The notes beneath the pieces are model-generated. The model made no database searches and had not been told where the DNA came from. It worked only from the letters and a program-made list of their open reading frames with translations. This document shows positions 55,226-64,000 of a stretch of 64,000 bases of DNA, one piece after another; positions within the stretch are counted from its first letter, which is position 1, and each line of letters opens with the position of its first letter. Origin of the DNA: Nipponacmea schrenckii (Eukaryota > Mollusca > Gastropoda > Lottiidae); NCBI GenBank assembly GCA_030562195.1, contig JAUJPP010000002.1, positions 5,704,001 to 5,768,000 of the forward strand, given 5' to 3'. Position numbers and translations under genes: made by a program.

Positions 55226-57175
55226 GCTTGCCAGGCAAGGTAATATAAGCCCACTGGCAGCATTTATTTCAAATAAAATTTTTTCAGTAAGGTTACAATA
55301 AGTGGAATGAAATATTCAACCTTCCACGATATAGTTTCATTAAAAACTTTCAAGAATTTTACCTAATAACAAAACATTAATTATTTTTCGGTATTTTTAT
55401 GATTTGCAATAGGGTTAACCCTTAATAATATTTTGATATTTTTAATTCTTAATAAGGCTCATCCTTGGTTGATATTAAACAATTTCAGCGAGTTTTGTCA
55501 AAAATGAATGTTTAGAGTGTTCACAAGCCAAAAGTTGAAAGCATTTTTGAAAACAGGCGCAATAACTGACACTAAATATTTTTCGATTTTCAATAGGGTT
55601 CATCCTTGGGAGAAAACAAATACTCAAGCCAAGTTTCATCAAAATCATTAAAAATTGTTCTTTCTAGAGTGTTTACAAGCTAAAATTGAACGCGTTTTCA
55701 AGAACAAGGGTTATAACTGACACTAAATATATTTCTATATATTTGATTTATAATAGGGTTCATCCTTGGGTAAAAAAAAATACTCAAGCCAAAGTTCATC
55801 AAAATCCATTAAGAATTGTTCTCTCTAGAGTGTTTACAAGCTAAAATTGAACGCGTTTTCAAGAACAAGAGCAGTAACTCATACTAAAAAAAAATTCGAT
55901 ATCCCTGATTTTCAATAGGGTTCATCCTTGAGTTATAACACACTCTCACACCAAGTTTCATCGAAATCCGTCAAGAATTGTGCCATGTAAAGTGCTTACG
56001 AGACAAAAATGGAACGCGTTTAAAAGAACAAGGGCAATAATTCATATTAGATATATTTTGATATTTATAATTTTCAATAGGGCTCATCCCTTGCGATATC
56101 AAACAATTTCAGTGAGTTTTGTCAACATTGGACATGAATTGTACCTTCTAGAGTGTTTATTAGCCAAAAAGTTAAACCCGTTTTCAAACACAAGGGCAAT
56201 AACTGACACTAAATATATTTCGATTTATTTGATTTTCAATAAGGTTCATCCTTGGGTAAAAACAAATACTCAAGCCAAGTTTTATCAAAATCCATTAAGA
56301 ATTGTTTTTTCTAGAGTGTATACAAGCTAAAACTGAACGCGTTTTCAAAAACAAGGGCAATTACTGATACTAAATATTTTTTTGATTTAACTGAATTTCA
56401 ATAAGGTTCATCCCTAGGTGATTACAAATACTCATGCCAAGTTATGTCAAAATGGCTCAAGAATTGTGACTTGTAGAGTGTTTACAAGGCAAAAATCCAA
56501 CACATTTTATAGAACAAGGGCAATAATTCGTATCAAATATATTTCGATATTTTCTATTTTCAAAAGGGTTCATCCTTGGGTGATATTAAACAATTTCAAC
56601 AAGTTTTCTCAATATCGGTCAATAACTGTGCTTTGTAGAGTGTTTTAAAGCCAAAAATTGAACGCATTTTCAAAAACAAGGGCAATAACTGATATTAATT
56701 TTTTTTCGATTTTACTGGTTTGCAATAGGCTTCATCCTTGGGTGATAAAAAATACTCAAGCCAAGTTTCATCAAAATCCATTAAGAATTGTTCTTTTAAG
56801 AGCTAAAATTGAACGTGTTTTCAAGAACAAAGGCAGTAACTCATACTAAATACGGTATATTCCGATTTCGCTGATTTTCAATAGGGTTTATCCTTGAGTT
56901 ATAACATACTCTCACACCAAGTTTCATCAAAATCAGTCAAGCATTCCACATTGTTTACAAGCCATTCAAGAACAACGGCAAAAACTCATACTAAATTTTT
57001 TTTCTGTTTTCACTGATTTTCAATAGGGTTCATCCTTGCTTGATCATAAACACTAATATGAAGTTTCATCCAAATCCGTCAAGAATTGCACCTTCTAGAG
57101 TGTTTACGAGCAATTGTGGACGGTCTGACTGATGGACCGACATGGGTGACGATGATATACGCCCCCCATTTCATT
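55226..57175 (+). repeat. R2 element, long array with left-end motif
   Basis: Opens with the CTTGCCAGGCAAG palindrome and 'cccactggcagcat'. About ten to eleven units follow, then 'ggacggtctgactgatggac' and a damaged right end 'acgccccccatttcat'. The stretch 55985-57120 matches 52005-53150 unit by unit, in the same order. Confidence 0.85.
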
Positions 57176-57177
57176 TT

Positions 57178-57400
57178 AGTCAAATCCAAATTAAAAAACA
57201 CTGTCATATTAAAAACCATTTTTTTCCAACATTTCCCTCTAATACAATAGTTTCCTCAGGGAGGGCTAAATACAAAATTTTTAAAAATACAAACAATGTA
57301 TTTTGCCCTCCCTGAGGGAAGCTCTACTGTATTAGAGGGAAACATTGCAAAAAAATGTTTTTTTATGACAGTGTTTTTTCATTTGGATTTGACTCACTTT
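57178..57400. repeat. Foldback hairpin / MITE-like element
   Basis: Left arm 57178-57267 and right arm 57308-57400 are near-perfect inverted copies ('gtcaaatccaaattaaaa' / 'tttcatttggatttgac', 'tccctctaatacaatag' / 'ctgtattagaggga', 'cctcagggagggc' / 'gccctccctgagg'). The loop is ~40 bp. Located about 180 bp from the donor of the IAP exon, in the intron. Confidence 0.85.
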
Positions 57401-57577
57401 GTATCCTGTCATTAGAATCCAGCTTATTAATTTAAACAGTGATCACCATTATCTTCTTCATGATTGGTTTGGATGTTCAACCATTATTATTAGTTTTATG
57501 GTCCCCATTTCATTTGGGTGTATAAAAAAAGGTATTATTTCAACCCTACATACATAAAGTACATTAATTGTACTTAC

Positions 57578-58309
57578 CTAAATAGAAAAGACCAGCCTCT
57601 GCCAAATCTTCAGGTCTTTGTCTCATCTGTGAAGGCCAATCATTAAAGGTGACCAATCTTTCAGCTTTAATGCGGTATTGAGGATGTTTTATTTCCTGTT
57701 TTGAAGGGTGTTGAGATAATAGTGTTGTTCTAATTTGAGCAGGTATGTTCCGTTGAATAGAAGCAATATGTCTCTGATAAGGTACATTATTGACATGCTG
57801 TCCCTTAACAAATGGACAGTTAGGAAAATGTTTTCGGTGTTCAATTAGAGGGTTATCTCCTTGTTCCCAATTTGCTAAAATTCCACTGCAAAATACACAT
57901 TCAACTCGATCATTTGGACCTAGATAGCGAAAACCTGCTTTAGCTAAGGAATCCGCTGTAACAGAAGAATTAGAGGACCAATTACTCCGAAAAGATTCGT
58001 AACGGTTTTGTTCAATATTGAAATTTTGGTTTCTGGTAGTTGAGAGAGTATATCTTGGTACTCTAGGTATGTCATTGTCAGAACTTTCATCCATTGGTTC
58101 ATAATGTGGACCAATATGGCTGACATAAACTGGTTGTGATTCGCCTATTACAGAAATAATATGACGACCTCCAGCAGGTGGAAAAACATTGTTAGATATT
58201 TCATCACATTCTCTCTGGGATTGTAGGGACATTCTATCTTCCTCTATATTGTGCTGTAATCTGTCTTCATCAGGGCCAATGTCCATTCCACATGTTAAAT
58301 CTATGTTGC
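57578..58309 (-). CDS. IAP-like protein, exon with BIR1 and start of BIR2
   Basis: Minus-strand 732-nt exon. The acceptor is a T-rich tract then AG at 58310, and the donor TATTTAG|gtaagt at 57578. The first ~110 codons are an unstructured acidic/Ser region. BIR1 follows: RYESFRSNW at the start, SLAKAGFRYLGPNDRVECVF, and zinc ligands with C-x2-C-x16-H-x6-C spacing. A ~50-residue linker leads to BIR2, which starts RLVTFNDWPSQMRQRPEDLA and breaks at GLFYLG in codon phase 1. The exon at 33279-33098 begins with the two bases needed to finish that Gly and continues the same BIR. Two tandem BIRs are typical of BIRC2/3- and BIRC7-like proteins. No RING or CARD is seen, and 5' exons are outside the window or unrecognised. 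Confidence 0.9.
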
Positions 58310-58439
58310 CTAAAAAAAACAAAAAAATTATAATTATTTTGTGTTGTTGTCTTGGTCTTGATAATTTTGATTTTCAATAGGGTTAACAAGCGGTTGCCTA
58401 GCAAGATATGCCCACATATATTTTCTGTTTTAAAACAGG

Positions 58440-59085
58440 CAGAAACTCCAACATTATTTAGGTCTAATCCAAATTCTCATCAATATAAATGTTCACACCA
58501 AATTTGATTCAAATCAGATGAAACCTAGTCTCTATTGTATTTACTAGCTAATTTTCATGAGATTGGACTAAGTCAAGGGCAATAACTCAAGTATAGTTCA
58601 TCGAAAAATAGGAAATATTGAACTTGTTCAAGATCACTAAAAATAGTCACTATCAAACTTGTTTAAGATCTCATTAATATAAATGATGACACAAAATTTC
58701 ATTCAAATCCAATGGAAATTGTGATCTTTATCACGTTTACAAGCCAATTTTGACAGGTTTTAATGAAGTCAAGTGCAATAACTCAAAAACCGTTCATCGA
58801 AAAATCGCCTTTTTCAAATTTGTCCAAGATCTCATCAATATAAATGATCACAGCAAATTTCATTCAAATCCAATGAAAAAAGTAGTCTCTATGGTGTTTA
58901 CAAGTCAATTTTAACGCATTCTGACTAAGTCGAGGGCAATAACTCAAAAACTGTTAATCGAAAAAGGCCAATTTGAAACTTGTAGAAGATCTCTTCAATA
59001 TAAATAATCACAGCAATTTTCCGTCCAACGGACGACAGGGGTGACAACAATATACGACCACATTATAATGTGCAATAAAATAGAA
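58440..59085 (+). repeat. R2 subtype array
   Basis: Units 'caaatttcattcaaatccaa', 'caagggcaataactcaag' and 'aagatctcatcaatataaat' spaced 125-150 bp, ending 'gacgacaggggtgacaac' and 'ccacattataatgtgc'. Same subtype as 22510-23167. Confidence 0.75.
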
Positions 59086-59265
59086 GACTCACAAACCATT
59101 TCAAAAAGTTCTTTACTGGTCCATTTTTTAGTTGGATACACTATAGCTCACAACACATGGGTAAACAGTCAATAAATACAATTTGCTATATAAAACTAAA
59201 TAGTCCTAAAGTCCAACATGTTTAAAGAGCACAAAGGCCAGTTTTTTACTGGTCCATTTTTTAGT
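59085..59265 (-). repeat. Inverted partner of the sequence at 60230-60552
   Basis: 'gaagactcacaaaccatttc', 'cacatgggtaaacagtcaat' and 'aaatagtcctaaagtc' are reverse complements of blocks at 60236-60296 and 60480-60552. The two blocks are joined in the opposite order there (circular permutation). Confidence 0.7.
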
Positions 59266-60229
59266 TGATCCGTTGTGCTCTTGAAACGTGTCAAAGAGTT
59301 ATCCTTCCCGTTGTGGTCATATATATAAATAGACTACTGCGCAGGCCCACACTGACAAAACAAAAAGAAAGTAAAAACAAAGTTTATTTAATTCAGCAGC
59401 CATTAAAAGATCATATGGCAGTACATGTCCTTCACTACTACACAGATTAATCGTTTCAGACCCTGTATGAATTTTTTAATCTAACATTTGCTGCCATTTA
59501 GTTTGGAATTTACATTTGTTCTCCATAACATTAATCTCTGCCGTTTGGGCATGCATAAACTGTATTTTCAATTGTAGACTTTGTCAACAGGACACACAAT
59601 TTTTAGACTGACTGGAGACCAGCCGTGTACAGCACGAAAAAAAAAAAAAAGTGAAATTATTTGTTTGAGGTATATTTCAAGGTATTTTGCGATTTTCTTA
59701 GAGCTTGAGTATTTCTAAAGACTGTTTAAATGTAACAAAGGCCCAAAACGACCCCTAATATTTGGGGATTGGGCCCCTTTAATACAATCTTCCAAGTTTA
59801 TAATAACGCATGATCTTCCCTTATCGCTTTTTCTTATAACGATATTTTGGTCGTTTTTTCATTTATTCAAAATAGTCCTTTCAGCGCGAGTCAAATTGTT
59901 TTTTTCTTTAACCAGTGATAAAAGTGAGATTTCAAAATGCATGTTATCGCAAATTTCTAAAATATCAGTGAGTATTAGTGCGTTCATTTTGTTAAAATCT
60001 GTAAAGCATTGTGACTTCTAAAGGTTTTACAAGCTAAACTTTTGACGCGTGTTGAAAAACAATGGCAATAACTTACACTAAATATTTTTAGATTTTGATT
60101 ATCTGATTTTTAATAGGGTTCAAAGGGAGATAACACATACTCATGCCAATTTCCGTTAAAATTAGTCAAGGAATGTTACTTGTAGAGTGTTTACGAGCCA
60201 AAAATCGAAATTGTTGGAAAGAAAAATAA

Positions 60230-60555
60230 GAGTTTACCCATGTGTTGTGGACCAGTAAAAAACTTTTTGAAATGGTTTGTGAGTCTTCTATTTTATTGAA
60301 CATTTACCTAAACTTTGGACCCACTGTATCATCATTGATCATCATGAAATGAAGCCATATTGGATTCCTGTCATGAGAAGAATGTTGGAGAAAGTTACTT
60401 AGCAACTACCAAGGAAAGTGACATCAAAGATTTTCAACTGACATTTCATGTGTCTGCCCCTGAGGAAGGGGGCCTTTGTGCTCTTGAAACATGTTTGACT
60501 TTAGGACTATTTAGTTTTTCTATAGCAAATTGTATGTATTGACTGTTTATCCCAC
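60230..60555 (+). repeat. PLE-like terminal sequence, permuted copy
   Basis: Block 1 (60236-60296) precedes block 2 (60440-60552). Block 2 contains 'cctgaggaagggggcctttg' followed by 'ctcttgaaacatg', similar to the leader motif of PLE B. The permuted order relative to 59085-59265 is what partial head-to-tail PLE copies (pseudo-LTRs) produce. No RT is present between them. Confidence 0.45.
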
Positions 60556-60589
60556 ATTATGAAGTGGGCCTATAAAAATAGTGATGGCC

Positions 60590-61090
60590 ATTGTAATATG
60601 CCCACATTTATAATGGCAGTAAATTTGTCAGGGAGGTTGACAAGAATTATCGGTAAATGAATGAATTTTCTTAAATTTTAATTCAAGTTCATCCTTGGGT
60701 GATTATTGTGTCCACAAAGAATTACAAATCAAGGGCAATAAATCATAGTAATATTTTTCAAAAAGGTTTTCTATTTAATAGGCTTCATCCTTGGGTGATT
60801 ACAAAAGCTCACACCAAGTTTTGTCAAAATTCATCAAGAAACCGGCTCTCTATTGTGTCCACAAAGAATTCAAGAACAGGGGCAATAACTCATAGAAAAT
60901 AATTTACAATAAGTTTGATTTTCAATAGGGTTTATCCTTTAGTGATTAAATACACTCACACCAAAATTCATCAAAATCCATCCAGAAACCAGCTCTCTAT
61001 CATGTCCACAAAGATATTAAGAACAAAGATTTCAAGAACAAAGGCAGACGAAGTTTAAGAACAAGGGCAATAACTCATATTAAGTATAAA
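60590..61090 (+). repeat. Dispersed repeat and R2 subtype fragment
   Basis: 60594-60690 matches 10688-10790. Then come R2 units as at 25711-26165 ('agaaaccggctctctattgt', 'caggggcaataactcatag'). Confidence 0.65.
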
Positions 61091-61094
61091 GATA

Positions 61095-61160
61095 GCTTGC
61101 CAGGCAAGGTAATATACACCCACTGGCAGCATTGAATTTGAATAAAAAATGAAATATTTA
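61095..61160 (+). repeat. R2 left-end motif
   Basis: The CTTGCCAGGCAAG palindrome followed by 'acccactggcagcattga'. Only a short stretch of R2-like sequence follows, up to about 61270. Confidence 0.7.
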
Positions 61161-61269
61161 ACCATCAATCATATACTTCTTTTCTAGGGTAATAAATGTA
61201 TGACATTCCTAAGTTTCATTATCTGTCAAGAATTATACCTAATAACAAGGCAAAAAATATTCAATATTT

Positions 61270-62870
61270 TTCAGTATTTAGGCCAGACCAATTTATTTTC
61301 TTGTTTTACGGATCCGCCAACCCACATTTTCAGGAAATCCGAAAAAAAAAAAACCAAAATCAGCTCCGACGAAAAAAAAAAACAACCTCCATTCCCGATC
61401 AAAGAAAAAAAACATCTTTTGATTCAGCGAGTTCAACTTCTGATTTGTTGTAAATTAGAACTAAAATAATTGTGGATCTAAGCATTTTTTAGTAATAAAC
61501 TCACTTCCAAAAATTACTCCAAGAAGATCAACAAAAAAGTATTCCAAAAATTACAAAAACAGCTGCTACTTTGACTTTCGTCCATGAAAGCAATGATAGT
61601 CTCGATCACCCAAATGTCACAGATGTTCTGCTAATGCACTCGGACAATGTTTTTTTTTTTGGATTGAAATAATATTGCTAAACCCGTGCATTCATTATAT
61701 GCAAGGCATTCATAATGATGTTTCTTATTAATTGTGAAAAATTACGGAATAACCATATAGTTGTACACTTAAGTTATTACAATGAAATGTTAATTCTGTT
61801 CTTTTTCAATATCAAAATTATTATTTTGTTGCTATGGGGTTTTCCTAGGATTTACCTGCAAAATTTACTGAACCAATCATGTTCATTCTTTTATACAACT
61901 ACACAATAGCCAGCCAATGAAATACGATTTCACAACTAGCTCTTTCAGAGATCGATGGAATTTGGAAAAGCGTGTGGATGAAATGACATTTTATTTTGTT
62001 TTTCTGTTTATGCAAATGGCTTCACGCTATTTTAGTGTTACCGTAATAAGAGCTCTGGAAACGCTCAAGTGTTTGATTTGTATGAGCAGCGACCGAACAG
62101 CTGGTGAACTGGCCAATTGCGCAATTGAAAAAGTAGATCTAGGCCTCCTTGCACGTCTTCAACTTCGTCTTCCGATGATGTCATTGATGAAGGACTACAT
62201 ATCTAGAAGATCATAGCTTCAGAATCCACAAGTAGTTTGGATATAACAGCAAGAGACAACAGCGTAGAAGCTTCTACGCCCCTTCCATGGGTTTTAATCT
62301 ATTGTTTGTGACTCTGTTTATTTGCAAGAAACAAGAAAAAAATGCCTTTGATGTGTTGATGACTAGTAGTATTAAATATGATTGTTTACCATCTACAAAA
62401 AACTTTGAAAATACTAGAAAAGATCATAAGATGTTTAATGACATTCTCTAGAATTATTGAAAGAACTGAATGTTGGATTCACAGCCCATAATGTTATCGA
62501 CTTTACATTAACTGGGAAGCATTTTGTAAGCACACTTCACTCCACATTATGGTATATAACTTCACAGCATCAGAAGTTAAAAGATCGTGGTTTACTAATT
62601 CCAGATATATTCCAAGCATTTTCTGCATACATGTCTGAATTATGGGGCTGAAATTTGATATGGCAGTGGCACAAAACCCATGATTGAATAAACTGCTCTG
62701 TTGTCCTCAAACTATACAGCCGGGATTGGTGTGGATGTTTTTTTTTTTTTTCCCTTCCTACCCTCAATTTTGGTCCTTTTTTTTTTTTTTTTTCCCTCCT
62801 GCCTTTACAGATTTTTTCCAAAAAAATCTGTGAAATAAGAAAAAAAATTGGTCTGGCCTTATGATCAATA
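61270..62870. other. No recognised gene; several weak plus-strand ORFs
   Basis: ORFs at 61917-62216 (MKYDFTTSSFRDRW..., with LETLKCLICMSSDRTAGELA) and 62457-62651 (GFTAHNVIDFTLTGKHFVST) look protein-like and lie in one orientation. They could be pieces of a decayed coding element, but no family is recognisable. A/T-runs near 61330-61420 and 62740-62800 give low-complexity false ORFs. I see no splice pattern linking them. Confidence 0.3.
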
Positions 62871-62874
62871 AAAG

Positions 62875-64000
62875 GGCTCACTATTGAGTGATAACAAACA
62901 ATTTCAATAAAATTCATCAAAATCTGTACCAGGGCCGGACGATTTTGAGATAACTTTCACCGACGATGTACTTCCAGCTGAACATGAGAAGAACAAAGTG
63001 TTTTGAATGACACCAATACTGAGAAAAATGATGGAATGTTTCCCACGGGAGTCCCCAATTGTCCATAAATAGTAACTGTTTCATATCCTAATGGTAAGCA
63101 AATACATGAATTGGGCCTTGAAAAGTGTTTATGAGCTAAAAACTGAACACGTTTTATAGAACACGAGCAATAATTCATATTAAATATTTTGTGATATTTT
63201 CAACAGGGTTCATCCTTGGGAGATAATTAACAATTTCAGCAAGTTTTGTCAAAATCTGTAAAGCATTGTGCCTTTTAGAGGGTTTACAAACTAAAATTTT
63301 GACATGTTTTCAAAAACAAGGGCAATAACTGATACTAAATATTTTTCTATTTATCTGATTTTCAATAGGTGATTACAAATACTCATGCCAAGTTTCGTCT
63401 AAATAACTCAAGAATTGTGACTTGTGGAGTGTTTACGAGGCAAAAATCGAACACATTTTATAGAACAAGGGCAATAATTCATAGTAAATATATTTCAATA
63501 TTTTTGATTTTCAATAGGGTTTATCCTTGGGTGAAATTAAACAATTTCAACAAGTTTTGTCAAAATCAGTCAATAATTGTGCTTTATAGAGTGTTTACAA
63601 GCCAAAAATTGAACGAGTTTTCAAAAACAAGGGCAATAACTGATACTAAACTGTTATCAATTTAACTGATTTTTAATAGGGTTCATCCTTGGGTGATAAC
63701 AAATACTCAAGCCAAGTATCATCAAAATCCATTAAGAATTGTTCTTTCAGGAGTGTTAACAAGCCGAAATTTAACGCGTTTTCAAGATCAAGGGAAATAA
63801 CTCATACTAAATATTTTTCAATTTCACTGATTTTCAATACGATTCAATAGGACTCATAGTTGAGTTATAACACACACTCACAACAAGTTTCATCCAAATC
63901 CCTCAAGAATTGCACATGTAGAGTGTTTAAGGGCCATTCAAGAACAAGGGCAAGAACTCATACTAATTTTTTCGGATTTCATGGTTTTCAATGGTTCATT
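62875..64000 (+). repeat. R2 array, runs off the window end
   Basis: At least five units; 63369-63790 parallels 52432-52850 and 56418-56830 in unit order ('gccaagtttcgtctaaataa', 'aacacattttatagaacaag', 'acaatttcaacaagttttgt'). The right end is outside the window. Confidence 0.8.

Larger units (their letters stand above)
33280..57577 (-). other. 24.3-kb intron of the IAP-like gene
   Basis: Donor GTAAGT at 57577 and acceptor AG at 33280 join in consistent phase through a Gly codon inside BIR2. The intron contains PLE A, the Polinton, PLE B, R2 and R4 arrays and a foldback hairpin. Junction phase, BIR continuity and zinc spacing support it; no transcript was available. Confidence 0.75.

Overview
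This is a eukaryotic, AT-rich, repeat-dominated window from an animal genome. No bacterial-style operons, rRNA genes or CRISPR arrays were seen. The mix of a Maverick/Polinton, Penelope-like elements, LINE fragments, hAT remnants and a BIR-domain (IAP) gene points to a marine invertebrate, most plausibly a mollusc. That is an inference from element content, not a taxonomic proof.

Host gene. I can support one host gene, on the minus strand. It encodes an inhibitor-of-apoptosis-like protein with two BIR domains. One exon (58309-57578) holds BIR1 and the first part of BIR2. The next exon (33279-33098) completes BIR2 in the matching splice phase. A 40-nt candidate exon lies at 2805-2766. The intron between the two BIR exons is about 24.3 kb and contains nearly all the large mobile elements.

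Centre (34.0-50.4 kb): nested mobile elements. A degraded Penelope-like element (PLE A, minus strand) is interrupted by a 14,296-bp Polinton (34450-48745). The Polinton has a 6-bp target duplication (GAAGAT) and ~296-bp inverted terminal repeats, each starting with a 26-bp-arm hairpin. Plus-strand genes are a phospholipase-A2-like/integrase fusion, an adenovirus-type cysteine protease, a three-part fibre-like protein, a small membrane protein and a second fibre-head fragment. Minus-strand genes are an unassigned conserved-looking protein, the packaging ATPase, a minor capsid protein with an internal duplication, the major capsid protein and a second small virion-like protein. No protein-primed DNA polymerase B was found, and most genes carry stops or frameshifts. 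A second PLE (PLE B, 35943-39510) sits inside the integrase gene and has a largely intact ORF1 with SGNH-hydrolase-like blocks plus an RT/GIY-YIG ORF. A 1.1-kb inverted-repeat element sits inside the fibre gene.

Flanks. 0-12 kb: repeat family R1, a Gag-like remnant, repeat family R2, a decayed L1/Tx1-like LINE ending in poly(A), and a PLE fragment. 12-23 kb: R1-related repeats including a long foldback structure, a LINE tail with target duplication and a 280-bp direct duplication. 22.5-30 kb: R2, a ~172-bp tandem array (R3), PLE and other coding remnants, then tandem R1. 30-33 kb: a hAT transposase remnant and a minus-strand LINE RT fragment. 50.4-64 kb: long R2 arrays (one forming a ~2-kb inverted repeat), a minisatellite (R4), a foldback hairpin, the IAP exon and more R2. 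Family labels R1-R4 are mine, for this window only.
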